DNA of 64,000 nucleotides from NCBI GenBank assembly GCA_934541015.1, contig CAKTDC010000003.1, forward strand, positions 1 through 64,000. The letters run 5' to 3'. The notes beneath the pieces were generated by a model. That model was given only the letters and a program-made list of their open reading frames with translations. It was not told the DNA's origin and did no database searches. The translations under genes were made by a program, and so were the position numbers. This DNA comes from an uncultured Luteimonas sp. (lineage in GTDB: Bacteria > Pseudomonadota > Gammaproteobacteria > Xanthomonadales > Xanthomonadaceae). Below are positions 29,121 to 38,593 of this stretch, piece after piece (position 1 is the first letter of the stretch; the number at the start of each line of letters is the position of its first letter).

Positions 29121-32114
29121 TCACCAGTCGAGGCCGAAGGAGAGCTTGAAGGTCCGGGTTGGCCACAGGACATTGATGCCGTTGCGCTGCCCGAAATTCG
29201 GATTGGCGACGCCGGGGGCACCGCGCCAGTCGTCGTAATTGGTCCAGTTTCGCCAGTTGAAGGCATTGATCAGGTCCGCGCGCACCTTCAGTTTCAGGTC
29301 TGTCCCCGTGTTCCACACCTTCTGCAGGGCCACGTCGAACTGCTTGAACCCGAGCGTGGTGTCGAGCTCGTAGGGATCGAAGAAGCAGTGGTCGTTGCTG
29401 GCCGCGTCGTAGCAGTTGGTGGCATTGCGCGGGATCGGCGTGGACAGGATCAGCTTGCTCGAGACCGTGATGTCCCAGGGCAGGCCGACGATGCCGGTCA
29501 TCACCAGCCGGTGCCTGGGCACGCCCGTGGACATGTAGAACGTGTCGCCGATGTCCGGATAGTCGAAGACATAGGTTTCGCCCGTCGACGAATTGGTGCG
29601 CGTCTCGGTCGCGTCGCTGTAGGTGTAGGCGAGGGTCACGCCCCAGGGGGACATTGCCGTGTACGGCTTGTCGATCGACACCAGCAGCGAGTTGAGCCTG
29701 GTTTCGACCCCGTTCTGGCCCAGGATCAGGCTGCCGTAGCCCGGGATCGCCTGCCCCCAGGGCTGCCGGCCCCAGGTGGCGCCGGGGAACGCCGGATCAC
29801 GGAAGCTGCCGCCCGGATAGCGGTTGCCGAGGCGGAAGTAGATGCCGTCATAGCCGCGGATGTGCGACAGCGTCACCGCCGTGTTCCAGTCGTGGCCGGC
29901 CACCGCAACGATGTTGCGCATGCCCAGGCTGAACTGGTCGGCGTAGGGCGTTTCGAGGTCGTTGACCAGCAGGTTGACCTCGCCGCCCGCGGTCGGATTG
30001 GCCGCGGCATAGGCGGCCAGCCCCGCTTCCGTCATCAGCGCCGGATTGAACGGGATGCAGTTGCTGCCGCCGCAGGTGTGCAGCGCGGTCGGAAAGTTGA
30101 TGGTGTAGGTGGTGAACGCGCCGCCGTAGTACTCGCGCGCCATGTAGTCGAACAGGTTGCGGTCGTAGGAGCGGCCCGCGCCGCCGAAGATCACGTGCCG
30201 CTGGTCGCCGGCCAGATCGAAGGAGAAGCCCAGCCGCGGCGCGAAGTTGTCCTTGTCAGACTTGCGGTTGCTGCCGTTGCTGATGTAGTCCTCGACGTCG
30301 TAGTCGGTGTTCTGGATGTTGCTCCAGCCGCGCAGCGCGCTGACGATGGCCGGATCGAGCACGTAGTCGGTGTAGGCCGACATGTCCTCGTAGTCCCAGC
30401 GGAGGCCCAGGTTCAGCGTCAGCCGCTCGGTGGCCTGCCAGTCGTCCTGGATGTAGATGCCGAACTGCTTGTTGCCCGACTCCACGAACGGCGTGCGGCC
30501 CACGCGCGCGGTGGTGTATTCGATGCGGTAGGGCTGGGTCATGCTCTCGCCCACGTCGAAGATGTAGCGCGGGTTGGGCGGGAACTGCTGGAAGGCGTTG
30601 AGGTCGATGTCCTTGTACTTGACGCCCGCCTTGATCGTGTGGCCCTCCCAGCCGTAGAAGGTGAAGTCGTCCTGGATGCTCCACCCGGTCTGGCCCTTGT
30701 CCTGGAAATTCGGGCCGCCGCCGGTGGTGAGCACCGTGACGTCGCCGTTGTTGGCCTGGTTGCGCACCGTGTAGCGCGCGATCGCCGCGTTGACCAGCGG
30801 GCTGGGGTTGTAGGCCGACTCCTCCCAGGTGACATGGGCGTCGTTCATCCAGGTGTCGGCCGAATAGACCGAGCGCAGGTCGTAGCGCTTCTCGTCGTTC
30901 ACCAGCGCGGTGGCGGCGGTCGGGGCATTGACCCCGCCGACGTCGAGGATGCCGGTCTCGTCGCGGATGCGCGCCGAGAATTCGACCAGGTGCGCATCGC
31001 TCGCCTGCCAGCTCAGCTTGCCGAAGTAGACGTCCTGGTTGAACGGGCGGCTGGTCAGGCCGTACTGCGAGGTGATCTGCGGCGGCAGGACCACGTGGCT
31101 GGCGGCGTTCGGCGGAAGGATGGTCTCCGGGACGACGAAATCCTTGGCCTCGTAGGTGACGAAGAAATGCAGCCGGTCGCGGATGATCGGGCCGCCGAAG
31201 GAAAAGCCGTACTGCTCGGTGCGCTCCGGGCTCTTGGCGCCGGCGAGGTCCTCGATCGGCGTGCCCTTGCGCCATTCATCGCTGTAACGGTCCCAGAAGA
31301 AGCTGCCGCTGAAATCGTTGGTGCCCGATCGGGTGACCGCGGTGACGGCCGCCGAGCTGATCTGGTCGTACTCGGCCTTGTAGTTGGAGGTGATGACCTT
31401 GTACTCGCCGATCGCCAGCTGCGGGAACGGGTTGCCGCGGCTGTCGTCCTGGCCGGTGATGCCGCCGGGAGTGACGTAGTTCTTCTGGCCGACGCCGTCG
31501 ATGAACACGTTGATCTGGCTGGCGCCCTGGGCGCCGCTGCGCAGCTGGGTCTCGTTGCCGTTGCCCGAGGTGACGAACTGCATGCCCGGAACGGTGTCGG
31601 CGAAGGCGAGGAAGTTGCGCGAGTTCTGCGGCAGCAGTTCGATCTGCTGCTGGCTGACGTAGGTCGCCACTTCCGAGGTCCTGGTCTCCACCATCAGCGG
31701 CGCGGTGACGCGCACCCGGTCCAGATCGGTGGCCGCGCCCGGGTCCGCGGTTTCGGCAACACCACCGACTCCGAGGTCGAGGGTCGCGGTCTGGCCCACG
31801 GCCAGGGTGACGGTCTGCGAGCTGGTCCGGCCGTTCGCGGTCACGTCGATGCGGTAGGTGCCAGGCGGCAGGCCGCCGATCACGTAGCTGCCCGAAGCGG
31901 CCGACGTGGCGCTGCGGCTCAGCCCCGTGGCCACGTTGGTGATGCTGACGCGGGCGTCGCCGGCCGGCGAAGAATCCAGCATCACCCGGCCCTGGACGGT
32001 AGCCGAGGTGGACTGCGCTTGGACGGCGGGCACCGACAACAGCAGGCATCCTGCCAGCGCGGTGCACAGCAGACTGCGGTCGAGCCTGCGGCTTGCTTGG
32101 ATCTTGCGGTTCAT
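29121..32114 (-). CDS. TonB-dependent outer-membrane receptor (Oar-like)
   Basis: Outer-membrane transporter, 997 residues. It has a signal peptide (to about residue 34, ending VQAQS) and a carboxypeptidase-regulatory-like Ig domain at about 36-115 (TVQGRVMLDSSPAGDARVSI). A plug domain at about 130-260 has LLPQNSRNFLAFADTVPGM and INVFIDGVGQKNYV. A 22-strand barrel then ends in FKLSFGLDW. The Ig domain before the plug is typical of Oar-type receptors, which in this family often take up carbohydrates. Neighbours (LacI, GH3, GH144-like, importer) point to an oligosaccharide. A LacI-type operator lies 28 bp before the start, where it could block transcription. Confidence 0.93.
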   Translation of the reverse strand: MNRKIQASRRLDRSLLCTALAGCLLLSVPAVQAQSTSATVQGRVMLDSSPAGDARVSITNVATGLSRSATSAASGSYVIGGLPPGTYRIDVTANGRTSSQTVTLAVGQTATLDLGVGGVAETADPGAATDLDRVRVTAPLMVETRTSEVATYVSQQQIELLPQNSRNFLAFADTVPGMQFVTSGNGNETQLRSGAQGASQINVFIDGVGQKNYVTPGGITGQDDSRGNPFPQLAIGEYKVITSNYKAEYDQISSAAVTAVTRSGTNDFSGSFFWDRYSDEWRKGTPIEDLAGAKSPERTEQYGFSFGGPIIRDRLHFFVTYEAKDFVVPETILPPNAASHVVLPPQITSQYGLTSRPFNQDVYFGKLSWQASDAHLVEFSARIRDETGILDVGGVNAPTAATALVNDEKRYDLRSVYSADTWMNDAHVTWEESAYNPSPLVNAAIARYTVRNQANNGDVTVLTTGGGPNFQDKGQTGWSIQDDFTFYGWEGHTIKAGVKYKDIDLNAFQQFPPNPRYIFDVGESMTQPYRIEYTTARVGRTPFVESGNKQFGIYIQDDWQATERLTLNLGLRWDYEDMSAYTDYVLDPAIVSALRGWSNIQNTDYDVEDYISNGSNRKSDKDNFAPRLGFSFDLAGDQRHVIFGGAGRSYDRNLFDYMAREYYGGAFTTYTINFPTALHTCGGSNCIPFNPALMTEAGLAAYAAANPTAGGEVNLLVNDLETPYADQFSLGMRNIVAVAGHDWNTAVTLSHIRGYDGIYFRLGNRYPGGSFRDPAFPGATWGRQPWGQAIPGYGSLILGQNGVETRLNSLLVSIDKPYTAMSPWGVTLAYTYSDATETRTNSSTGETYVFDYPDIGDTFYMSTGVPRHRLVMTGIVGLPWDITVSSKLILSTPIPRNATNCYDAASNDHCFFDPYELDTTLGFKQFDVALQKVWNTGTDLKLKVRADLINAFNWRNWTNYDDWRGAPGVANPNFGQRNGINVLWPTRTFKLSFGLDW

Positions 32115-32141
32115 GACTCACTCCCGAAGCGGTCGAATGAT

Positions 32142-32155
32142 TGAAAACGGTTACA
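32142..32155. promoter_or_regulatory. Predicted LacI operator before the TonB receptor gene
   Basis: TGAAAACGGTTACA, the reverse complement of the site before lacI. The dyad is TTGAAAAC/GGTTACAA around a CG centre. It lies 28 bp upstream of the receptor start and 45 bp after the lacI stop. Confidence 0.75.
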
Positions 32156-32199
32156 AGGCCCCGCAAATTTTTTTGCCTCACCGGCGCCGGCACCGCCGG

Positions 32200-33222
32200 T
32201 CACCCCTGGCCACCTCCCGGTCCAGCCCGTCGCGGGGCCGTGGACCCGCGCACCACCAGCTGGGGCGCGAGCAGGGTCGGGGCGGGCGGCGATTCCCCGC
32301 CGGCATCCATGTCCAGCAGCATCCGCGCCGCACTCGCCCCCAGCTCGGCGATGTCCACGCGCATCGTGGTGAGTGCCGGGTGTACGTAGCGTGCAAGTGG
32401 AACGTCGTCGAATCCCGCCAGCGCGATGTCCTCCGGCACCCGCACGCCGGCCTGCACCAGCGCCGACAGGCAGCCCAGCGCCATCATGTCGTTGGCGGCG
32501 AAGATCGCGTCCGGGCGCCCACCCTCGAGCAGACTGATGCCGGCACGATGGCCCGAGGCCTCGTCGAACGCGCCCGGCGCCACCCGCGGCGCAACGCCCG
32601 GCAGCAGGGCAGCCATGGCGTCGCGATAGCCGCGCAGGCGCTCGAAGGCGTCGAAGTTGCCCTCCGGCCCGGCAATGAAGGCGATCGCGCGGTGGCCGGC
32701 CCCGGCCAGGTGCTCCACCATCGCCCGCGCGCCGCCATAACCGTCCACGCGCAGCGCCGGGCGCGCGCTGTCGCCGGGCGCGGTATTCATCAGCACCACC
32801 GGCATCGACGGCGCCAGGTTGGCCTCGATGAAGCCGCCGTTGCCGGCGAAGGGGGACATCAGCAGCAGCCCGTCGACGCGCCCGCGCATGGCGCGCAGGG
32901 CCGCGCCCTGCTCCTGCGGATGGCCGTGGTAGCTCGACACCAGCAGGTGCAGGCCGTGCTCGCGCGCGACCTGGTCGATGCCGCGGATCAGCTCGGAGAA
33001 GAACTCCCCGTACAGGTCGGGCAGGACCACGCCGATGGTGTGGGTGCGGCGGCTGCTGAGGCTGCGCGCGGCGTGGTGCGGGCTGTAGTTGAGCTCGTTG
33101 GCCGCAGTCAGGACCCGGCTGCGCACGGCGTCGGCCACGTTCTGGTGGCCGTTGAGCGCACGCGATACCGTCGCCACCGAGACGTTGGCGCGACGCGCCA
33201 CGTCCTTGATCGTTACGCTCAT
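32200..33222 (-). CDS. LacI-family transcriptional regulator
   Basis: A 340-residue DNA-binding sugar sensor. The N-terminal helix-turn-helix is VTIKDVARRANVSVATVSRALNG, with the hinge helix around SPHHAARSLSSRRT. The rest is a periplasmic-binding-protein-like effector domain (TIGVVLPDLYGEFFSELIRGID, GRVDGLLLMSP, DAIFAANDMMALG). The start has GGAGG just upstream. It lies between the GH3 and receptor genes. The same 14-bp dyad occurs before itself, GH3, the receptor and the ugpC/zwf region, so it is the likely regulator of all four and of itself. The effector is not visible. Confidence 0.95.
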   Translation of the reverse strand: MSVTIKDVARRANVSVATVSRALNGHQNVADAVRSRVLTAANELNYSPHHAARSLSSRRTHTIGVVLPDLYGEFFSELIRGIDQVAREHGLHLLVSSYHGHPQEQGAALRAMRGRVDGLLLMSPFAGNGGFIEANLAPSMPVVLMNTAPGDSARPALRVDGYGGARAMVEHLAGAGHRAIAFIAGPEGNFDAFERLRGYRDAMAALLPGVAPRVAPGAFDEASGHRAGISLLEGGRPDAIFAANDMMALGCLSALVQAGVRVPEDIALAGFDDVPLARYVHPALTTMRVDIAELGASAARMLLDMDAGGESPPAPTLLAPQLVVRGSTAPRRAGPGGGQG

Positions 33223-33253
33223 CCTCCCTCCAGGATGGCCAACCCGGCCCGAC

Positions 33254-33267
33254 TGTAACCGTTTTCA
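33254..33267. promoter_or_regulatory. Predicted LacI operator before lacI (autoregulation)
   Basis: TGTAACCGTTTTCA, 32 bp before the lacI start codon. Its complement is identical to the receptor-gene site. This position suits autorepression. Confidence 0.75.
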
Positions 33268-33275
33268 ACACGGTA

Positions 33276-33293
33276 TGTAAACAAGTCGTTACA
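33276..33293. promoter_or_regulatory. Second dyad in the lacI promoter region
   Basis: TGTAAACAAGTCGTTACA has TGTAA/TTACA arms, nine bases beyond the main operator. It may be a second weaker site or part of the promoter. The remaining bases to the GH3 stop at 33473 show nothing else. Confidence 0.35.
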
Positions 33294-33472
33294 CGCCGCT
33301 CCCACCCGTTCCGGCCACTCCGCCCCCGGCGGCGGTGGACACCGCCGGCGTTGCTCCATCCGTCGCCGAGCAGGCTGCCGGGCGGCTGCCCGCAGCCGCG
33401 CCATTCCCGGCAAGTGCGGTGCCGCACCCGGGACCAGCAGCCAGCACAGCGCGCCGATCCCGGGGAGAGGCG

Positions 33473-35737
33473 TCACTGCGCCGTCACCTCGAAGCGGGTT
33501 TCCAGCGTGGCCGTCGAACTGCCTCCGACGAAGACCGTGAAGCCGCCGGGCTCGATCACCGGACGCATCGCCGCGTCGAGCAGCGACAGGTCGTCGAAGC
33601 CCAGCATGAAGGTCACAGTCTTCGACTCGCCCGGGCGCAGGGTCACGCGCTCGAACCCGCGCAGCCGCCGTACCGGCCGGGTGACGCTGGCGACATCGTC
33701 GCGCAGGTACAGCTGCACCACCTCGGTGCCCTCGCGCCTGCCGGTGTTGGTCACGCGCACGCTCACCCGCTGCCGCGGGGAATCCGCCGGCAACCGCGCG
33801 TGCTCCACCTGCAGCTGGTCGTATCCGAACGTGGTGTAGCTCAGGCCGTGGCCGAACGGGTACAGCGGCGTCCAGTGCACGTCGATGTACTTGCTCGAGT
33901 ACTTCTCCTCCTCGCGCGGCGGACGGCCGGTGTTCTTGTGCGCGTAGTAGATCGGCACCTGGCCGACGTTGCGCGGGAAGGTCATCGGCAGCTTGCCCGA
34001 GGGCGCCACGTCGCCCAGCAGCACGTCGGCGATGGCGTGCCCGCCCTCGATCCCGGGGAACCAGGCCTCCAGGATCGCCGGCACCCTGCCCTGCAGCGCG
34101 CCGATCGACAGCGGCCGGCCGTTGAGCAGCACCGCAACCACCGGCTTGCCCGTCGCAGCGACGGCGAGCGCCAGCTGCTCCTGCACGCCGGGCAGATCGA
34201 GCGAGGTCCGGTTGTGCGCTTCGGCACTCATGTCCGGATGCTCGCCGAGGAACATCACCACCGCATCGGCCTGCTCGGCCGCGCGCACCGCCCCGGCGAT
34301 GCCCGAGGCGTCCGTGCCCTCGATGTCCGCGCCCCTGGCCACGATCAGCCGGGTGCCCTCGCCCAGCGCCGCGCGCAGCCCTTCGAGCGGGGTCACCGCA
34401 TCCTCCTCGCGCCCGGCAACCGCCCAGTTGCCGAGCATCGCGCGGCGGTGGTCGGACAGCGGGCCGATCACCGCCAGCGTGCGCAGCGACTTCGGCAGCG
34501 GCAGGGTGTCGCGGTCGTTCTCCAGCAGCACGAACGATTTCTGCGCCATCCGCCGCGCCGCGGCGCGCTGTTCGGCGGTGAGCGTGAACGCCGCCTGGCG
34601 GTCCGGATCGCTGCAGTAGCGGTAGGGATCCTCGAACAGCCCGAGGCGGAACTTGGCGTTGAGCACCCGCCGCACCGAGGCGTCGACCTGCGCCATCGGC
34701 ACGCGCCCCTCGCGCACCGCGGCGGGCAGATCCCTGAGGTAGATCTCGCTGACCATGTCGATATCCACGCCGGCGGCCAGACCCAGTCGCCCGGCGTGCT
34801 CGCGGTCTGCGGTCACGCCGTGGGCGATCAGCTCCATGATGCCGGTGTAGTCGCTGACCAGCAGGCCGTCCCACTTCCACGCCTCGCGCAGCACGCCTTC
34901 GATCAGTTCCCGGTGCGCGTGCATGGGCACGCCCGCGATCTCGTTGAACGAGGCCATGATCGACTCCGCGCCGGCGTCGACCGCGGCCTTGAACGGCGGC
35001 AGGTAGACCTCGCGCAGGGTGCGCGCGGAGAAATCGGCGACGTCGTAGTCGCGCCCGCCCTCGGCGGCGCCGTAGCCCAGGTAGTGCTTGGGCGTGGCCA
35101 GGATGGTGTCGGCTGCGGCCAGGTCATCGCCCTGGAAGCCGCGCACCCGCGCCGCCGCGAGCACCGAGCCCAGGTAAGGATCCTCGCCCGCGCCTTCCAC
35201 CACCCGCCCCCAGCGCGGATCGCGGGAAATGTCGACCATCGGCGCATAGGTCCAGTGGATGCCGTGCGCGCTGGCCTCGACCGCGGCGTGGCGGGCGGCG
35301 ATGCGCACCTCCTCCGGATCGAAGCTGGCCGATTCCGCCAGCGGCACCGGGAACACCGTACGGTGGCCGTGGATCACGTCCGAGGCGAACAGCATCGGGA
35401 TGCCGAGCCGGCTCTGCTCCACCGCCACCCGCTGCAGGCGGCAGGTGAGCTCGGCGCCGTGCGAGCCGAGGATCGAGCCGATCGCGCCGCTGGCGATCTG
35501 CGACTCGCTCGCCGCCATCGCCGCCGGCCCGGTGTCGCTGCCCAGCCCGCGCGGCTGGTTCAGCTGGCCCAGCTTTTCCTCCAGGGTCATTTTCGCCAGC
35601 AGGGCATCGACGAAGGCACGCTCGGCGGCACGGTCGCCGGCGGAGGTGTAGGCGACGGCGGGAGACGCCGTGTCGGCGGCGGCAGGGCCCGCGGCAAGCG
35701 CGGCCAGCAGCAGCCCGGTCGGGATCGGGCCTGGCAT
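33473..35737 (-). CDS. bglX: GH3 beta-glucosidase, periplasmic (BglX type)
   Basis: Releases terminal glucose from beta-linked oligosaccharides. The 754-residue protein has a signal peptide (MPGPIPTGLLLAALAAGPAAA) and the GH3 N-domain with KMTLEEKLGQLNQPRG, FASDVIHGHRTVFPVPLAESASFD and ATPKHYLGYGAAEGGRDYD. The nucleophile Asp is in LLVSDYTGI (about D296), the C-domain has VVMFLGEHPDMSAEAHNRTSLDLPG, and a C-terminal fibronectin III-like domain follows. The start at 35737 has an AAGGAG Shine-Dalgarno; the ORF runs 12 codons further up without one. A LacI-type operator is 145 bp upstream. Confidence 0.93.
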   Translation of the reverse strand: MPGPIPTGLLLAALAAGPAAADTASPAVAYTSAGDRAAERAFVDALLAKMTLEEKLGQLNQPRGLGSDTGPAAMAASESQIASGAIGSILGSHGAELTCRLQRVAVEQSRLGIPMLFASDVIHGHRTVFPVPLAESASFDPEEVRIAARHAAVEASAHGIHWTYAPMVDISRDPRWGRVVEGAGEDPYLGSVLAAARVRGFQGDDLAAADTILATPKHYLGYGAAEGGRDYDVADFSARTLREVYLPPFKAAVDAGAESIMASFNEIAGVPMHAHRELIEGVLREAWKWDGLLVSDYTGIMELIAHGVTADREHAGRLGLAAGVDIDMVSEIYLRDLPAAVREGRVPMAQVDASVRRVLNAKFRLGLFEDPYRYCSDPDRQAAFTLTAEQRAAARRMAQKSFVLLENDRDTLPLPKSLRTLAVIGPLSDHRRAMLGNWAVAGREEDAVTPLEGLRAALGEGTRLIVARGADIEGTDASGIAGAVRAAEQADAVVMFLGEHPDMSAEAHNRTSLDLPGVQEQLALAVAATGKPVVAVLLNGRPLSIGALQGRVPAILEAWFPGIEGGHAIADVLLGDVAPSGKLPMTFPRNVGQVPIYYAHKNTGRPPREEEKYSSKYIDVHWTPLYPFGHGLSYTTFGYDQLQVEHARLPADSPRQRVSVRVTNTGRREGTEVVQLYLRDDVASVTRPVRRLRGFERVTLRPGESKTVTFMLGFDDLSLLDAAMRPVIEPGGFTVFVGGSSTATLETRFEVTAQ

Positions 35738-35881
35738 GTCGTCTCCTTCTGGGAACTTCGGCGGGGCCGGCATGTGCCGCTCCTGTGGTCTCTACGGCGC
35801 GGACAGCGAGCGGGCCGGGCCGCGGCACCCGTCCGGGGCCCTGGCGGCGGCGGGCGGTTGCCGGATGATGTTTCCCGGCAA

Positions 35882-35895
35882 TGTAATCGTTTTCA
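35882..35895. promoter_or_regulatory. Predicted LacI operator before the GH3 gene
   Basis: TGTAATCGTTTTCA, identical to the site between the ABC ATPase and zwf. It lies 145 bp upstream of the bglX start, in the 271-bp gap to the YciI gene. Confidence 0.72.
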
Positions 35896-36008
35896 GATGC
35901 AGATGTCACCCGATCCGGGGCGTCGCCGGGGACCCGGGCCCGGCAACACGTCGCGGCGCAAAAGCGAGCCGGCCAGGCACGGCCTGGACAGCCGGGGCCG
36001 CCGAGGGA

Positions 36009-36308
36009 TCAGGGCAGGACCGCCCTGAAGGGCCGCACATCCACCCGTTCGTAGACGCCCGCCTCGACATACGGATCGGCCTCGGCCCAGGCCCGCGCCG
36101 CGGCCAGCGAATCGAACTCGGCCACGATCAGGCTGCCGCTGTAGCCCGCCGGGCCCGGATCCTCCGCGTCCAGCGCCGCACACGGGCCCGCCAGCAGCAG
36201 CCGCCCCGCGTCGCGCAGCGTGCCCAGTCGCGCCAGGTGGGCGCCACGCGAGGCCACCCGCCGCTCCAGCGAACCTTCCCGGTCGTGGCCGAGGATGAGG
36301 TACCACAT
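36009..36308 (-). CDS. YciI family protein
   Basis: A 99-residue small ferredoxin-like-fold protein. It starts MWYLILGHDREGSLERR and contains the family residues in HLARLGTLRDAGRLLLAGP and SLIVAEFDSLAAARAWAEADPY, ending VDVRPFRAVLP. The conserved His and Asp of YciI proteins are present. Its role is unknown; in other bacteria such proteins are stand-alone or fused to enzymes. It is in the same direction as the GH3 gene but starts a separate unit. Confidence 0.88.
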   Translation of the reverse strand: MWYLILGHDREGSLERRVASRGAHLARLGTLRDAGRLLLAGPCAALDAEDPGPAGYSGSLIVAEFDSLAAARAWAEADPYVEAGVYERVDVRPFRAVLP

Positions 36309-36810
36309 GCGCCCGTCTCCGCAATGAGTCCGGCGGCATTGTAGTCGGCGTTCATCGGCCCGCTGGACACGCCGCCGGGCGAGCGCTTACTCTAGTCGCC
36401 AGTCCCGGGGCAGCAATTCGGGCCGCCTTTCCAGAGGTTCGGGTTTCCAGCGCGCCCGACGGCCCGATGGAAGCGGCCGCACAGACGATCCTTACCAGCC
36501 GTGACCTTGCGCCGCATCGGGCGCAGCTTCCGGCTGCTGGCGGGGATTCCGGGGTTTGCAGTTCCAGCGCACCGACGGGCAGCGGCAACCGGCCGCCCCC
36601 CGGAATGGACGCAAGCGGGGGCCGCGGCAAAGCCCGGTTCCCGGAGTGGCGAGGGTCGCTTGCGTGGGAGGCACGCGCCCGGATACACAGCACACCGGTC
36701 CGCACCGGCGGACGACGGCGGCATCGCGCCCTCCATGCGCGTTCCCGTGACACCTGCCGCGGCACGCCCATGCCGCGAAGCTCCATCGAACTGGCCCGGA
36801 GGGGCCGCAT
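36309..36810. other. 502-bp gap with no gene recognised
   Basis: This stretch lies between the divergent YciI and scpA genes. Several open frames cross it, but their composition is that of antisense or chance frames in GC-rich DNA and none has a recognisable motif. The scpA promoter must lie here; I see no clear -35/-10 pair. Confidence 0.5.
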
Positions 36811-37725
36811 GTGACCCAAACCGGCCCGCAGCCCGCCCACACGGCAGCCAGCAAGACCGCGGCCCCGCATCCGCAACAGCAGGAAATGCCGTTGGCGGTG
36901 GTGCACGGCCAGCCGCTGCTGCAGATCCCGCAGGACCTCTACATCCCGCCGGACGCGCTGGAAGTCATCCTCGAGGCGTTCGAGGGTCCGCTCGACCTGC
37001 TGCTGTACCTGATCCGGCGCCAGAACCTGGACATCCTCGACATCCCGGTCGCGGAGATCACCCGCCAGTACGTCGAGTACATCGAGGTGATGCAGGAACT
37101 GCGCTTCGAGCTGGCCGCCGAGTACCTGGTCATGGCCGCGATCCTGGCCGAGATCAAATCGCGCATGCTGCTGCCGCGGCCGCCGCGCGAGGACGGCGAG
37201 GAGGACGACCCCCGCGCCGACCTGGTCCGCCGGCTGCAGGAATACGAGCGCTTCAAGCAGGCCGCCGAGGACCTGGACACCCTGCCCCGCCAGGACCGCG
37301 ACACCAGCCCCGCCTCGGCCTTCGTGCCCGACCGCGCCTCGGTCCGACTGCCGCCGCCGGTGGAGCTGCGCGAGATGCTGCTGGCCCTGCACGATGTGCT
37401 CAAGCGCGCCGAACTGCTGACCAGCCACGCGATCCGCCGCGACGCGCTGAGCGTGCGCCAGCGCATGGGCGAAGTGCTGGAGCGGCTGGCCGACGGCGCC
37501 TTCCACCGCTTCGAGGCGCTGTTCGATCCGGCCGAGGGCAGGCTCGGGATCGTTGTGAGCTTCCTCTCGATCCTGGAGCTGGCCAAGGAGCGCCTGCTCG
37601 ACGTGGTGCAGGAAGCGCCGCTGGCGCCGATCTACGTCAAGTCGCTCGCCACCGCGCGGGCCGGCGAGCCGCTGGAGCTGACCAGCGAGTTCGACGACGA
37701 CGCGGCCAACGACGCCGCCACCTGA
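36811..37725 (+). CDS. scpA: Segregation and condensation protein A (kleisin)
   Basis: Kleisin subunit that bridges the SMC heads. 304 residues, with the family core FEGPLDLLLYLIRRQNLDILDIPVAEITRQY, then LAAEYLVMAAILAEIKSRMLLP and a C-terminal winged helix (VVSFLSILELAKERLLDVVQ). The first 35 residues are a low-complexity extension. The start is a GTG at 36811 after GGAGGGG; the ATG two bases earlier meets a stop at once. scpB follows after 76 bp. Confidence 0.94.
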   Translation: MTQTGPQPAHTAASKTAAPHPQQQEMPLAVVHGQPLLQIPQDLYIPPDALEVILEAFEGPLDLLLYLIRRQNLDILDIPVAEITRQYVEYIEVMQELRFELAAEYLVMAAILAEIKSRMLLPRPPREDGEEDDPRADLVRRLQEYERFKQAAEDLDTLPRQDRDTSPASAFVPDRASVRLPPPVELREMLLALHDVLKRAELLTSHAIRRDALSVRQRMGEVLERLADGAFHRFEALFDPAEGRLGIVVSFLSILELAKERLLDVVQEAPLAPIYVKSLATARAGEPLELTSEFDDDAANDAAT

Positions 37726-37801
37726 AACACACCGGCCGCGCGCGGGCCGGGACCGGGCCCGTGCCGCCGCCGGGCGCAAACCGACAGACAGCTCTCGAAG
37801 A

Positions 37802-38593
37802 ATGGAACAGACCCTGATCAACCGCATCGTCGAGGCCGCCCTGCTCGCGGCCAGCCAGCCGCTCACCGTGGTGCAGCTCAACGCGCTGTTCCCGCTGGAC
37901 GAACCGGCCCCCGAAGGCAGCGTGCAGCGCGCGCTGTCGGACCTGCAGGCGCAGTGCGTCGATCGCGGCGTGGAACTGGTCGAAGTCGCCTCCGGCTGGC
38001 GCTACCAGGTGAAGGCCGACGTGCATCCCTGGGTGGCGCGGCTGTGGACCGAGCGCCAGACGAAATACACCCGCGCCACCCTGGAAACCCTGGCGCTGAT
38101 CGCCTACCGCCAGCCGATCACCCGCGGCGAGATCGAGCAGGTGCGCGGCGTGGCCACCAGCAGCAACATCATCAAGGCGCTGGAAGAGCGCGAGTGGATC
38201 CGCGTCGTCGGCCACCGCGACATGCCCGGCCGCCCCGAACTGCTCGGCACCACCCGCACCTTCCTCGACTACTTCGGGCTCAAGCGCCTGGACGAACTGC
38301 CGCCGCTGTCGGAGCTCAAGGACTTCGGCGAACTGGACCCGCAGCTCGAATTCGACGGCGACGCGCGCGCCGTCGGCGACATCGCCACTGCCGATGCCGA
38401 TGCCGGCTCCGCTGAAGGCGACGACGACGTCGGAACGCCCGGGCCGGCAACCGCCGACAGCGATTCCGGCGCAGCCGACTCCCCCTCCGCAGACACCCCG
38501 GCCGGCGACGACACCGACGCCGCGCACACTTCCGAACACGACACACCTGCCCTGGCCGAAGACGGCAATGGCACCGGAGCAAGACATGACTGA
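37802..38593 (+). CDS. scpB: Segregation and condensation protein B
   Basis: Binds ScpA as a dimer in the SMC complex. 263 residues with two winged-helix domains: LINRIVEAALLAASQPLTV at the start, then VELVEVASGWRYQVK, RATLETLALIAYRQPITRGEIEQVRGV and LGTTRTFLDYFGLKRLDELPPL. The last 90 residues are an acidic Asp/Ala/Thr-rich tail without visible domain. It overlaps rluB by eight bases. Confidence 0.95.
   Translation: MEQTLINRIVEAALLAASQPLTVVQLNALFPLDEPAPEGSVQRALSDLQAQCVDRGVELVEVASGWRYQVKADVHPWVARLWTERQTKYTRATLETLALIAYRQPITRGEIEQVRGVATSSNIIKALEEREWIRVVGHRDMPGRPELLGTTRTFLDYFGLKRLDELPPLSELKDFGELDPQLEFDGDARAVGDIATADADAGSAEGDDDVGTPGPATADSDSGAADSPSADTPAGDDTDAAHTSEHDTPALAEDGNGTGARHD

Noticed and set aside
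29064..32144. A 1026-codon plus-strand frame across the TonB receptor gene
   Set aside because: It is the antisense of a clear receptor with signal peptide, plug and barrel, and has no recognisable domain.
36352..37881. A 509-codon minus-strand frame over scpA
   Set aside because: Antisense of scpA with its kleisin motifs; no independent support.
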